Shown piece by piece: positions 34,750-46,100 of a DNA stretch of 64,000 bases (positions are counted from its first letter, which is position 1; every line of letters starts with the position of its first letter). The notes beneath the pieces were generated by a model, which was given only the letters and a program-made list of their open reading frames with translations, made no database searches and had not been told where the DNA came from. The position numbers and the translations under genes were made by a program. Source of the DNA: Rosa chinensis (taxonomy: Eukaryota; Streptophyta; Magnoliopsida; Rosales; Rosaceae); NCBI RefSeq assembly GCF_002994745.2, contig NC_037093.1:43566384-43630383 (forward strand). Reading direction: 5' to 3'.

Positions 34750-35301
34750 TGTTGGAGGTGAAAAATTCCGTAGAGGAGTTTGACCCAACAATTAATGCGG
34801 ACTGGAGCGGGAGCTGACCTGGGAACAATCGAGAAGCCTCCCTCAAGCGTTGACCTGGAGTTTGACCGATGGCTCGAGGAGAAGGGAGGGTACTTGCAGA
34901 AAACCCTCCGATGCCTAAGTCAGTACATTTCTTAATTGTGGAGTAGAGATAGTCAGAATCAGATGGATTACCTGGACGTCGAGCCTCCTTTATATAGGTG
35001 ATGACTTACTTTGGGAACAAGCCGCCATTATTTCTGCTTTGATGGCTGCATTTATTTACACACTTATAATGATAATTATTGCTGCACTAATAACAGTTAA
35101 TCATTGCGTACTTATGACCGTCATTCATTGCATATTTATGACAGTCATTCATTGCGCACTTATTGCGCACTTATAATTATAATCATTGTGCGTAGTTATT
35201 GTCGTAATAATCGCCGCATTCATGACTGAAATTTAACGCCATACTAACTGCGGAGTTAATCGCCTTAATTGCATGCCTAGCAAAATTTGACCACGCCCAC
35301 A
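34750..35301 (-). repeat. LTR (5' LTR in element orientation)
   Basis: Direct repeat partner of 33556-34107. A TATATAGG motif at its minus-strand equivalent of 34990-35000 may be the promoter. Confidence 0.92.
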
Positions 35302-36660
35302 ATACTTCCCCTTCAACCAAATTCCTTCTTTGCAAAATCCGAAGTAGCTCGGAGATTTCTTGAGTATAATGCTTCCCTCTTGCACTCGGTCATAAAACTT
35401 TTCAGGCACTATAGCTATCACACAAGAACTAATATCTTGAAGGAATGTATGCTTAGGTACCATCCCATACTTGTATAATCCTAGCTTGTTATTTGCATCT
35501 GTTTCCACAAATTTTGAAAACTCCCATCTCTGTTCAATATATACATATACTTGCAGATTAATTAATAAACATCAATCTTTACAAATTGACTAGCTAGTAT
35601 GAAAACTTGAACACAAGTTTACCAGTGGTGAAAGCAGTGTTGCAAGGAGACTAAGCAGGAAGCCTTCGCCTGGCTTATGAACCAAGAGCTCGGAGAAGCG
35701 ATTGAAGTAGAGAAATGCAAGAGGCACACCCCATGGAAATAGGTCTGGAATATTCCAGTGTTCTTGTCTGTACAACAATGTGCATGGATTTTCTATCCCT
35801 GCACATTAAACAAACGTACTAAATAAGAACGAAGAAGAAAAGTCAAATACAAACTATGAGTAAATGATCACGTCTTTAATTACCATTAGCATTTGAACAT
35901 TCCATTGCAATGTCCAGTGCAAATTTCTGAGACCCAACAACTGTTACTTGCTTTCCTGTCACGAATTTAGCAGCGCTTTCGTAATCCATGTTAGCATATT
36001 CCATCGAGTGTATAACCTTTCCATGGAATGCTTCCGGTCCCTTGTTCGGAGTGAATTCAGGAATGTTTGGAACATCGCTGAATCGCCCGATGCAGAGGAT
36101 CACAAAGTCTACCAAATAAGTCTGTTTGTCAATAACTCAATTAGTATAACAATATTATAAACTGGCTGACAACATGCTTGACATAGAGAAAATCAAAATC
36201 TACAATTACATTTCACATATACCTCAGTGGAAAGGCTTTGCTTCTCTTCTACTATAACTTTCCATTTCCTTTCCGAGCTGAAGGGCTCCCCAGTGCCACC
36301 CCAGAGACTCCAAGATTGCATCTTATCCTGAGATGGACCTTCATACTCTATACCACACACTTTGGTATTGAATTTGATGTGCCTGATCAAGTCGAAATGG
36401 CGAGCATAAGATTGGACATATTCTAATACCTGATTCTGATTAGGATGGTCCTCTGTTACTGAAGATGGCCATGGAAAATCCGAGAATTGGTAGAATGCTT
36501 TAGGGGATTGGAGCTTTGTAGTCTCGATAGTCTTGGTCCATACGCCTCCAATAGTGCTAGTAGATTAGAAAACAATGGGACGAAAGCCCTTGGAAAGGGT
36601 GTACTTGCAGGCAAGAAGGCCACTGATCCCTGCTCCCACAACGGCTACCTGCTTCTCCAT

Positions 36661-37565
36661 TAAGTCTGATAAAAGCTTTTGCTATTATCAGTCTTTGTAT
36701 GCCTGTGCTTGCATATGTTAATGCTACATGTATTTATAAATGGGAGAAAGTGAATGTTTTGTTTTCGTTTCATTTTTTCTTTTCTTTCTGTTTGCCTAAT
36801 AACGTTCGTTTTTGTTGATTGACTGATCCCCATGAATCCATGATCATTGTCTTATGTTTAATCCCACCAAAGTTAATAGACCAACATTTGAGTGTGACCT
36901 GGTTGTCTCAGTTTTTGAAAGTTTGACTAAGCTCCAGTGCTTAGTGCTTGGCAATTATAAATGCCTTTTTTATTTTAAATTTTTTATTTTATCAGCACAA
37001 TTACAAAACTTCAAGGTAAGTTAACATTGTCTATTTTAGTGTGGCCGGCCAATTATTTATGTGGCGATTAAAAATAAAAAACTGATCATTCGGATTTGGC
37101 CTTGCGGAAAGAAAAGAAAAGAAAGCTTAAGCATAAAAAGAAGCTGATGATGCTCGTATAATACCAAAAACAGAACTCCAAAAAAGTGATGGCGTTGGAC
37201 AGCCAAATAACATATATGTAAGCGATTACACCAATAAATATATGTATATATCTATGAAACCGATGATGATTTTTAAGTATCAGCCGCCGGTAAGCTAAAT
37301 CCATTGTCCCTATAGGCCGGCCTATGTCTTATGCCTTTGAAGACGGCGAATTTTCGCCTCAATTAAATTAATTCAGACGAAAGATCAATATTTTGAGCTA
37401 TTTTATTACAATCTCCAGGTTAGATTCGGCACGTCGAACCAAAAGAGTTGAACTTCCTCCGCAATAAGCCTTTTTGGTTGCGACAAGCTTTTTAGAATTA
37501 TTGAGAATTATCGCCTTGAGCGTTAAGGGTTGAAACAGTCACCATTGGCACATTCAAACCCAACT
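36661..37565. other. No gene; upstream region of the FMO pseudogene
   Basis: AT-rich sequence. The first 150 bases would hold the former FMO promoter. Nothing else is recognised before the SINE target duplication at 37552. Confidence 0.6.
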
Positions 37566-37808
37566 GTTTTTTTGATCAGGTTAGTTGTTAGTAACTCACA
37601 CACCCATGCAGTGGTATCTCAGCGTCAGGACACCTGCACCGACATTGCGGCGAAAGCCAGACAAAGCCAGACTAATCTACTGCACCGCAGACGCACGAAC
37701 CCAAAGGTTCCCTCAAATTTGTTGGCCACGGGATGGAGCTGGGATTCGAACGCTAGACATGGGGGTTCCAGAGTAGGCTATTCGACCAACACACCACACC
37801 ACGTAGTT
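37566..37808 (-). mobile_element. tRNA-derived SINE, 243 bp
   Basis: The perfect 14-bp target duplication ATTCAAACCCAACT flanks it (37552-37565 and 37809-37822). On the minus strand the 5' end has a tRNA-like head. GTTCGAATCCC is a near-consensus Pol III B box, preceded by an A-box-like GTGTGTTGGTCGAATAG. The 3' end has a short A tail (AAAAAAAC). Length, internal promoter and a long target duplication all fit a plant SINE retroposed by LINE machinery. Confidence 0.85.
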
Positions 37809-37954
37809 ATTCAAACCCAACTTTGAATGCCACAAGTCGGCCTAAATAATATGGAAGGAGCATAACATCTTGAGGTATGACAATGTTAAGAAGTTTAAAT
37901 AAAGTTTCTATTTGAGCTTTAGGGAATTAGTTGCAGTTTATTTTATTGGAGGAG

Positions 37955-38125
37955 AATTCAGTGCATCGACGTGCACGTGCACCGACATAAATGGATGGTT
38001 AGATTATATTAAATACACTCTTAAGTTATTAATTAAAATAATACTTATAAATATCAAGGGTTGAGATCATCTCATAAGTGTTGGGTCATTTGCACAGTCG
38101 GTGCATAGAATAATTTCCATTATTT
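37955..38125. mobile_element. Possible small MITE
   Basis: AATTCAGTGCATCGAC on the left and, inverted, AATTATTCTATGCACCGAC on the right form imperfect inverted repeats around an AT-rich core of about 130 bp. Target duplications are not clear. Confidence 0.35.
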
Positions 38126-38511
38126 TACATCTTGTCCTTTTTCTCTCTCTTTTAAAAAAAATATATATATATTTTTTAGAGAATTAGTTGCAGTTTATTT
38201 TTTTAAAACCTTTAATCCACCCACCTTTACATATGCCACTGAAAATCGAACATATCACCTTTACAATGTTGGATTTATAACTTACCAACAGATCATAGCT
38301 CATCGGCTCTTGTCCTTTTTCTGTTAATGGTATACCGGCTTTCAATTTACTGGGCCTTTCCCCGTTGAGAGCTTCTGCTCCATTTTCCATCCAAGTCCAA
38401 TGGGAGCCTCCCCTAGAGCATTGGGTTAAAGTGAACATTGACGGATCTTTTAAAAGCCCAAATATATGGCAGGATATGGAGGCATCTTTAAAAACTCAGA
38501 TGGTGTTTTTA

Positions 38512-39643
38512 TAGGCCTGGGCATGGTCCCAGCCCGACATGCATTTATCAAGGCCCGGGACCAAGCCCGAAATATTCGGGTCGGGCCCAAATTTCATTTT
38601 CCAACTTCGGGGACCGGAAAGGCCCGGACCAAAAAGAATGGGCCGGTCCTGCGGGTTATTTTGGTCCCAAACGTTCAATTATGCTTCTATGCTGATATTC
38701 ATTTTCTGAAGGATTTCTTTCTGATTCTGACATTCTGCTTAGAGCAGTGCTTAACCCATCATACAATGCAACAAAGGAAGCTTCAAACTGAAGAAAATAA
38801 CATCCAAACCAAATGAAATGAAGAAAAAGCAAGGAAATGAAATAGATAATTGCATTAAAATTGAAGGAGTCAGTATCCTTGGGGCGATTATTGGTACCAA
38901 ATCAACATCATCTAGAGCTTTCTTGCCGACAAGATTTTTTGAAGGATTTCTTTCTGATTCTAACCTTCTGGGTTGAGGCAGTATCCCAATTCCCCAACTT
39001 CATCCTTAGTTCCCTACAATATCAGAAAAGGAAAAAAGTAAAAACCACTTCAATAAAAGCTTGCAACCAGTCCATAAGAATTCCAAATTCAATCCAACAA
39101 TCACAATATTGACATCGGGCTTTGCTGGAATGGCTGACTTCAACCTTCTTCCCATCCAAAACTTCTGTAATTGGACAATCAAACTTCTCAAAAATGTTGG
39201 AGCTTCGATTTCCATTTTGGGATCTGAGTCAACCTAGGGTTTAGAATGAAGGGGTTTAGAATTGGGAATTTAGGATGGGGCTTTAGAAGGCTGGGTTCTT
39301 CATTCTCTTCAAATTGGGAAATCTGGAATTAAAGGAATTAGGGTTCTTATTAGAAGAATAGAGGTTGGAGAAGAGAAAAGGCTCGGGGGGGGGGGGGGGG
39401 GGGGGGGGGGGGAATGAAAAAACTGGAAGGAATAAGGGAAATAGGGAATAAATGAATAATGGATCGGGCTTTTCGGGCTTTAGAATATTTGGATTACAGG
39501 GCCCGGGACCAGCCCATAAATTTCTAAATGGTCCGGGCCTATCATTTTTGTGTATTTTTTATTTCAAAGCCCGGCCCGGACCTAGCGGTCCGGATCGGTC
39601 CGATCCGGGTTTCCGGGCTTTCGGGCTAAAATGCCCAGGCCTA
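38512..39643. mobile_element. Non-autonomous hAT element, 1132 bp
   Basis: The ends TAGGCCTGGGCAT and ATGCCCAGGCCTA are perfect inverted repeats. The 8-bp target duplication TGTTTTTA is exact (38504-38511 and 39644-39651). Subterminal GGGCCCGGGACC and CCGGGCTTTCGGGC words are abundant. The interior repeats a 30-bp phrase around AAGGATTTCTTTCTGATTCT (38708-38730 and 38941-38962) and carries a G28 run. It has no transposase. Confidence 0.9.
39385..39412. repeat. Poly-G run (28 G)
   Basis: Twenty-eight consecutive G bases lie inside the hAT element. The true length is uncertain because such runs are error-prone in sequencing. Confidence 0.8.
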
Positions 39644-39770
39644 TGTTTTTATGTGTGCTTTCTCTTTCAAAGCTGTGATTCCAAGTGCTATAGATGCTGA
39701 GGTCCTTGCAACTATTGGAGGCTCTTTGGGCTGCATGGGTCCAGAATTGGACACATGTTTGGCTTGAAAC

Positions 39771-41025
39771 AAATTCCTCCTTGGTAGTCCACTGTTTTAA
39801 AACTCCACATCAGGCGCAACACTTGACTAAATTGTATCTACATGTCACAACAGATTAATTTCTGAGGATCACATACCTTTCGGGAGAGTAACAAGAATGA
39901 TGATTCAATTTGGTGAAATTCTCTCTCAAATTTTCTTGCTAATGATTATGGTAGAGACATGCATGTTCTCCATGACTAATTTCCGCTTTAGATGGTCATT
40001 GTGTTTTTTTAACTCTTGGTTTTTATAGTCATGTTCTAAATTTATTATTGTATGTTTTCTCTATATGGGTCAGGTTTAGGTCTGGGCATGGTGAGGTTTA
40101 GGTTTGGGCACAAATTATTACCAAACTGCTTCTTGCGGCTGGGCCATATTTCAAGCTGCAACTGCATTTTAAATGAGTTGAGCCGATTAATTCGGTTGCA
40201 CTATTTTTTTGTGGGGTGCGGTTTCGATATAGGCTGATTTATTTATTTTGACTAAAAGAGGAGGCCCAAAAGTCAGGCCCAATTTTACATGCACTCCTAC
40301 AGCATTCCAACACTTAACAAATCTAAAGAAATAGTGTGCTGCATGTCCACGAACTCGTATCGACATGCTTTACAACATTCATAAAGGAAGTTTTTGGAGA
40401 AACATAATGAATAAAAAGTCAACTTTTGACCCCTAAAAAATAAACGTTTCAAGTAATTATTCGTCCAAAACACTTTCACTTCACCACAAAATAAATAATC
40501 GTACAAATAAACAATTTGTTAATTTCAGAAAATCATCCGAAATTAATAATGAAAATTTGGGGTATTACATTACATGATCTATCATAATTAGTTAGGAGTC
40601 GAGCATAGTACTAAAGCTTGAAACTCTTTTTTTTCTTTTATGAGTCAAGATCATATGAGACAAAGCCAAAAAAAAAAAATGAACTCAATCAGTGTTGAGG
40701 CAATGTAAACCCTCTTAACACAGATTAGGGTTCATAAAATGTGTGCACCCTCAAAATTTATCAGTTAAGAAATGGTAGTACTGCAATTTTATGATCCATG
40801 ACACATACACCTCAGATGCAAATTTCATACTGAGTGATAGGAGTAACTTAAAAATATTGATATATATGGGTTCGATCATGGGACACAAGAGGCGTAGTAG
40901 TGATTTTGTGGTGTGTTAACATCATTCAAAGAGCTAATTTGAACCATCTAACTTGTTTAAATCTAAGAGCTCACAAGAAGTGTAAAATAATGTGTCCCAT
41001 GATATATATATATATATATATATAT
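39771..41025. other. No gene seen
   Basis: Degenerate LINE-like tail up to about 39960, then AT-rich intergenic sequence with a (TA)n run just before 41026. A GGTTTAGGTYTGGGCA phrase is repeated twice near 40069-40110. Confidence 0.6.
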
Positions 41026-41419
41026 ATCCTATCCAGAGCGGAACTCCGCTTTGAAATTAACGTATGAAGTTCGAGTTTTTGGTCACTTTTCGGTCGCATA
41101 TCCACATCTCGACCGTTCAGTTTTTAGGTACTAGTGTATAGATCATCTTTGCAAATTTTTAGCCAAAATGATGATCGTTAAGGTATCTAACTCGCTTAAA
41201 CTTATGGACGGACTGAATCTGTCAACCTGAACCGTTCTAGATTTAAGGTAGTTATCAATGCCTTAACAATCATCATTTTGGCTGAAAATTTGCAGAGATG
41301 ATCTATACACTAGTACCTAAAAACTGAAAGGTCGAGATGTGGATATGCGACCGAAAAGTGACCCAAAACTCGAACTTCACACAATAATTTTCAAAGCGGA
41401 GCTCCGCTCTAGATAGGAT
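41026..41419. mobile_element. Foldback MITE, 394 bp
   Basis: The left arm ATCCTATCCAGAGCGGAACT is repeated inverted at the right end with few changes. Complementarity continues for about 160 bp on each side (for example ACTAGTGTATAGATCATC near 41131 pairs with 41298-41315). It is flanked by (TA)n runs on both sides, so a target duplication cannot be separated from the microsatellite. It is non-coding. Confidence 0.85.
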
Positions 41420-41429
41420 CTGTGTATAT

Positions 41430-41502
41430 ATATATATATATATATATTTATATACACACACACACACAGATATATATATATCTGTGTGTGTGTGTGTGTG
41501 TA
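41430..41502. repeat. Compound microsatellite forming a perfect palindrome
   Basis: (TA)n is followed by (CA)n, then GATATATATATATC, then (TG)n. The CA and TG runs are reverse complements around a palindromic TA core, giving a hairpin with arms of about 20 bp. Confidence 0.85.
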
Positions 41503-41880
41503 AATACATACACATAATATAGAGTAGTTATAGTAGAGCTTCTTTTGTAATATAGTACCTACCCTGTGTTAATATAGGAAGTATTTGTTGGCATTCCTTT
41601 ATACAAACCAAGTGAATCCTAGTTTAGGAGATATGGATGAGAAAGATGGAAGTGAAACTCAACCTTGAAGAACAAGTCAAAAGCCTTATTGAATCGTACG
41701 ACACTTCATGTAAGTTTCATTCATTACATTGCATGATTGAGTGTAGGGATTGATAGCTGTGCTTCAATTCCGAAGAATCCTGTGTGGTGTCTTGATTGCT
41801 CATTTGTTGATCTGGTAGCTATGATATCTTGTCTTTTAAAGGCAAGTGGGTATTGAGTGTTTATACCAGATTTGAAGTCT
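41503..41880. other. No gene seen
   Basis: Ordinary AT-rich sequence with no open frame or repeat recognised. Confidence 0.6.
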
Positions 41881-43168
41881 TAATTTGTTGGGTTTTTGTT
41901 TATTTACCCCATTTCTAGGGATTTTTTTACCACTTACCCCATTAAGTTTTTTTAATTCACTCTTACCCAAAACACTCTAAGGAGGTATTCCCTAATACCC
42001 CATTAAGGTTTTTATTTTTTTTAATACCATTTTACCCTCACCTCTTTGTTACTTAGAGAGAGAGAGAAACCATATGAGACTTCGTTGGAGTCGGTCACTG
42101 ACCGCCAGATTCCGGTCACCAACCGCTGCCCACCAGAATTTTCTGAAAACATCTATTGCACCCCCCCCCCCCCCCCCAAATGTCTATTGCCCCCTAATAG
42201 ATGTCTATTGCCTCCCAATATAGGGGCAATGAACTTCTATTGCCCGCCAACAGACGCCTATTGGCCCCCAATAGAACTTTTGATAGCTGAAATGGGAACT
42301 GATATTCATAAAATTAGACAAATAAAACTTTGATTAAAGAAAAAAACGAAGAGATTACATCGATTTAAAAATGTCTATTGCCCCCAATAGACCTTTAACA
42401 GGCCTCTATTGCCCCAATAGAACCTTTTTTGTTTTTCATTTTTCTTTCATTCTAGGCTTCTGCCCCCATTTTATCCAAAAAAAAAAGAAATTGATTTGGG
42501 CACCCAGAGAAAAGCTCTGGGCACCAAATCTCCTTTTTTTTTTCTTTTTTTTTTGCGAAAATACTAGATGAACTGAATCAATTGATGGAAGCACATTTCT
42601 GATGAGATTTCATGTTTCCTTGACCCGGCAAATCTACAGTAAACCCATATATTACAAGAACGGGCTGAAAGATTTGTATCGGTGCTCCATCCCTAGAACT
42701 TTTAATAATATGGCAATTTCAGTATATCAATCACTAATCGTCGTTCTCCTCCGCCACCAACGAACCAGATCAACCTTCTCCTCTGCCACCGACCTGTGAC
42801 GAGCGTCGGAGAGACTGGGTCGAGCACAGGAAGTCGAGCTTGAGCGTCGAATCTCGCTGGAGATGACTGAATAGTTGCGGGCAGCAATGGAGTCAAGGCG
42901 AATGCCGAAGATAACCGATCTGTTTCGCCGGAGATAATCGAGTCCAATCCCAACCTTCTGACCTTGCGTTCTATTCCCATCGTGGACCCGAATCAGTGAC
43001 GTCGTCTGTCTGACTCTGACGAGGAAAGAGTGACGGGGAGAGAGAGAGGGGGAAGGAGAAACCGATCGGAGGGAGGAGATAGATGACAGAGTGGCATGAT
43101 GCAATTTCTTAATTAAGTTATGGGCAAAGTTGTCATTTCTCTTTAAATTGGGTCAGTGAGAATAAAAG

Positions 43169-46100
43169 TGTGAGCCCCTGAAAATTTTATTTAATTTTTA
43201 GAAGGTAATTTTCTCCAATAAGATTTTCGCAAGGTGTTTTAAGTGAATAAATCAATTTCGGAGATTGTTTTGTTGTCGAGACCACAGATTGGGCCTTATG
43301 ATTTAAGTTTGGGCAAAGATTCTTTCATTTGGGCCTAGAAGGTTACAGAAGTTTAGTGAGGTGACTGTTTGTTCAAATTTCGAAGACGATAAATTGAGTT
43401 GTAACAAAGTTTTGGATTTTGGATTTTTACAAGATCGAGTTTTGGGCCTAGGACAAAATCGAGAATTAACTTGGGAAGTTTCCGACGAAAAACGAATAAA
43501 AGAAGAGTTACGAGCCCCAAAACTTTGTAATTCGTTGTAGGGCAAAATTGGAATTTCACGGACATGGGTATAAATAGGAACTTGGAAGCCCTAAAACCAA
43601 AACTCTCCCCTTTTTCTCTTCTCAGCCGCGCGACCTTCTCCCTCTCTCTCCCCCGACCTTTCTCTCCCTCTCTCTTCTTCTTCCCTCTGCAACCACCGAA
43701 GATCACCATCTCCGGCCACCATCTCACCACACCGCCACCTCTAATCAATCCAATACCCAAATCTGACCCAAGCCCAAGCCTTACCACCGACATGCACTGC
43801 CGGCAGTCTCCACATGGGACAACCCAAGGCTGTGACACCACTATGGCTCGACCCTCTCCGGTTTCCAGCCATCTCTTCACCGCATCGCCACTGTCCCTCC
43901 ACTCAGCAAGAAACAAGGAGCAAAACCCAGAAGTCTCAACACCTACCGGAGCCAGGTAACGCCTTACGAGTTTCGCGGGAACTCGTAGCTCTGCATGCCT
44001 TCATTCTCCAGTCTCTAGCTCGAATGGAGCTAAACCACCTGCATAGTTCGAATAAGTGTTTCACGATTTACAATAGCCCAAAAATCCCGACCTCTAGCTC
44101 CGGCCAGAACCACCGCACGGGCCGCTACTGGCGCATGAGCCACCGCAGCTCCTCCGCTCGTGGTTGCCATACTCCCAGGTCGTCACGATTAGGTAATTGT
44201 CGTACCCTCTTTTCGATTAAACATCTAATTTCGATTTGGATTGAGAAACCCTAACCCACCTCCGTTTAATTTGGAATTGAGGTTTGTGGAATCTGGAAAA
44301 TTGAAGCTTTGGAGAAGAACTGAGCTACTGGGTCAGTTTCAATTAAAATTGGTTAAGGTAAGGACCTCAAACTCTATTCTGGATGCGAAATTGGTTGAGT
44401 GTTGAATATTGATTGTATTGTTTTTTGCTAGAGGTCTGAATGGGTTGATGGTGGTGAAGTGCAGCTTCCACGATTTTGCTTCTAATTTGGAAAAGAACAA
44501 GGGTAAGGGTCTTGGTACTTGGAAATCTGTTTTCCTGTGAAATATTGGTACATGGTGAAGTTGTGGCCTTGTGGATTACTTGAGATGAAATTGGTTGAAT
44601 GTATGGACAGAGTTTATTTTCTCAATTAAGATGATGTATTTGGTTTTGGAAATGTCATTTTGCTGATGGGCTTAATTTGGTGGTAATTGAGAATTAAAAC
44701 TCGATGTGTTGAATGAGGTCAAAGGGATTAAGTAACCACAATTTTTTGAGAAATTGATTATGAAAATAGTGGATTTTATTTGATTGAGCTAAATTAGGAT
44801 ATTGGATTAACGTTCATGAAATAAGGTTAAAAATCGGAGTATTATAGTGTCGCTATATCCCGAAAGGAAATGAGGTGAAATCATTCAGGAATGGTAATCA
44901 TTATTTAATCGCTTAAGGTTAAAAAGCTATATAAAATGAGGTCAAACCAGTTGACCGAAACTTTAATATGGAAAGAAGTGTGATCACCAAATCTCGAATG
45001 AGCTTACTACGTTAAGTGAATTATTCGGGAATGGTTACCATTAAATATCGGTTTAGGATAAATTGGTGACTCATAAAGAAATTGAACGATGTGAAGTAAT
45101 GAATTGAGTACTTATCAGATTTAGTTTTAGTTAAAGGACTCGAGCGTGTGCACTTGGATTTGGACAAAGTATTGAAAGTCGAGAACGGATCTAATTGTGG
45201 AAGAGCACTCCATTTCCAGGTAGGGTGAGCCGTCCCTATCTTGTTAGTGGTTTCCTGTGTGTGTATATGCTTATAAATTATTATATTGCCTGCAAAAATG
45301 TTTATGGATGCCATAGTTGATGCCTCGATGCCTTTTATTGCATTAATTGTTTATTATCGAGATTGAACGAAAACCGAGGCTAGACATGGCATGTTGTGAT
45401 GAGATATGACATGATATGATTTTTGTGACCTGAGAGTGATAGGAGCAATTCTTCCTATGGTGTCAAAACAGTGAACCTCCAGAGGGGCGATATGACCATA
45501 TGTTGTGTCGAGCCCGTGTCACCTTAGTAGTGTACGTAGGGAGTCGACAGTGATGTCATATGGCATTGGACCAGTAAATGGACACTCTCACTGCCCATAG
45601 CCGGTAAGGAAAGTGAATGGAATATAGTTATGGATTTGGCTATGATCGGCAGTTGGTCTGGTTTGCCGGGTATAGGAAACCAAGGTTTCGGTCACAAGTG
45701 AGTTGGAAATCTTGCAGGTGAGTGTCTCTGAGCTCAGGTTGCTTCAGCATGCTGCATTTGTTTTATAAAAGAGAATAAATGTTCATGGTTGCCTCTCTTT
45801 AAAGTATTTTCGATAAACGTGCACAATACTATGTAGTAAATATTTTCAATTACTATTACTTTCAAACCTAGCATGGTAGGGTCGGCCCTTATTGGACAAG
45901 CGAGGACAAAAGCTCACCCCTACAACAGTGTGCAGGTTTCGAGCATGTGATCAGGGAGCGTACAGGGGAGGCACATGGCCGGGCTTGGAGTATTTCTCTT
46001 TGACCTTATTAAATTAAGGTTTTAGTCCTTTACTGGGTTTTGAAGTCCCCTATTTATTTACTATTTTACTGATTTGTTTTTTTTTTTATTACTCGCTTAT

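Larger units (their letters stand above)
33556..35301 (-). mobile_element. Non-autonomous LTR retrotransposon in FMO exon 4
   Basis: Two 552-bp direct repeats (33556-34107 and 34750-35301) begin TGTTGG and end CCCACA. By eye they differ at only one base (G/C near 33840 and 35036), so the insertion is recent. On the minus strand the left LTR is followed by a primer-binding site TGGCGCCGTCTGTGGGAA (about 34731-34747). A polypurine tract AAATTTGGGGGC precedes the other LTR, so the element is oriented minus. The 642-bp interior has no gag or pol, only a GC-rich tandem repeat. The flanks carry a 10-bp repeat ACTTCCCCTT (33546-33555 and 35304-35313), longer than the usual 5 bp. It belongs to the TRIM/LARD class of small non-autonomous elements. 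Confidence 0.92.
32955..36660 (-). pseudogene. FMO1-like flavin-containing monooxygenase, disrupted
   Basis: Five exons on the minus strand have good splice sites: 36223-36660, 35884-36121, 35623-35798, 35529 down to 33411 (split by an LTR element) and about 33301 down to 32955. Exon 1 starts [14 protein letters not shown] with the FAD motif GAGISG (residues 9-14). Exon 2 carries the FMO fingerprint [11 protein letters not shown] and the second nucleotide-binding strand [12 protein letters not shown]. Exon 4 has VILATRF, where the family usually has ATGY/F. The family uses FAD and NADPH. FMO1 itself N-hydroxylates pipecolic acid in systemic immunity, but this copy's substrate is unknown. Three lesions: TAA at 36565-36567 (codon 32, probably from GAA), a frameshift near 33012-33025 before RRKKGLLAELFEPYGPMDY, and the insertion at 33556-35303. 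It is non-functional as read. Confidence 0.93.
38395..39770 (+). pseudogene. RNase H-like relic (RVT_3 type, LINE-derived), split by a hAT
   Basis: Before the hAT the frame reads EHWVKVNIDGSFKS, then after a shift AGYGGIFKNSDGVF. This has the catalytic D of an RNase H fold (NIDGSF) and the GYGG(I/V)FRN motif. After the hAT (39644 on) it continues MCAFSFKAVIPSAIDAEVLA, with the acidic residue in the AEVLA helix. Such domains occur in plant LINE-type elements and in many dead genomic copies. Frameshifts, stops and the insertion make it non-functional. No reverse transcriptase is seen next to it. Confidence 0.7.

Noticed and set aside
37566..37808. A functional tRNA gene
   Set aside because: Only the B box is close to consensus, and no cloverleaf can be drawn. 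The 14-bp duplication and A tail show a SINE.
42702..43104. Arg/Ser-rich ORFs of 92 and 125 codons in MITE copy 2
   Set aside because: They overlap each other in different frames with no domain. They are better explained as captured leader sequence.
43353..44254. Several overlapping ORFs of 98-187 codons
   Set aside because: They lie inside a solo LTR, overlap on both strands and show no domain. They reflect the GC-rich leader.
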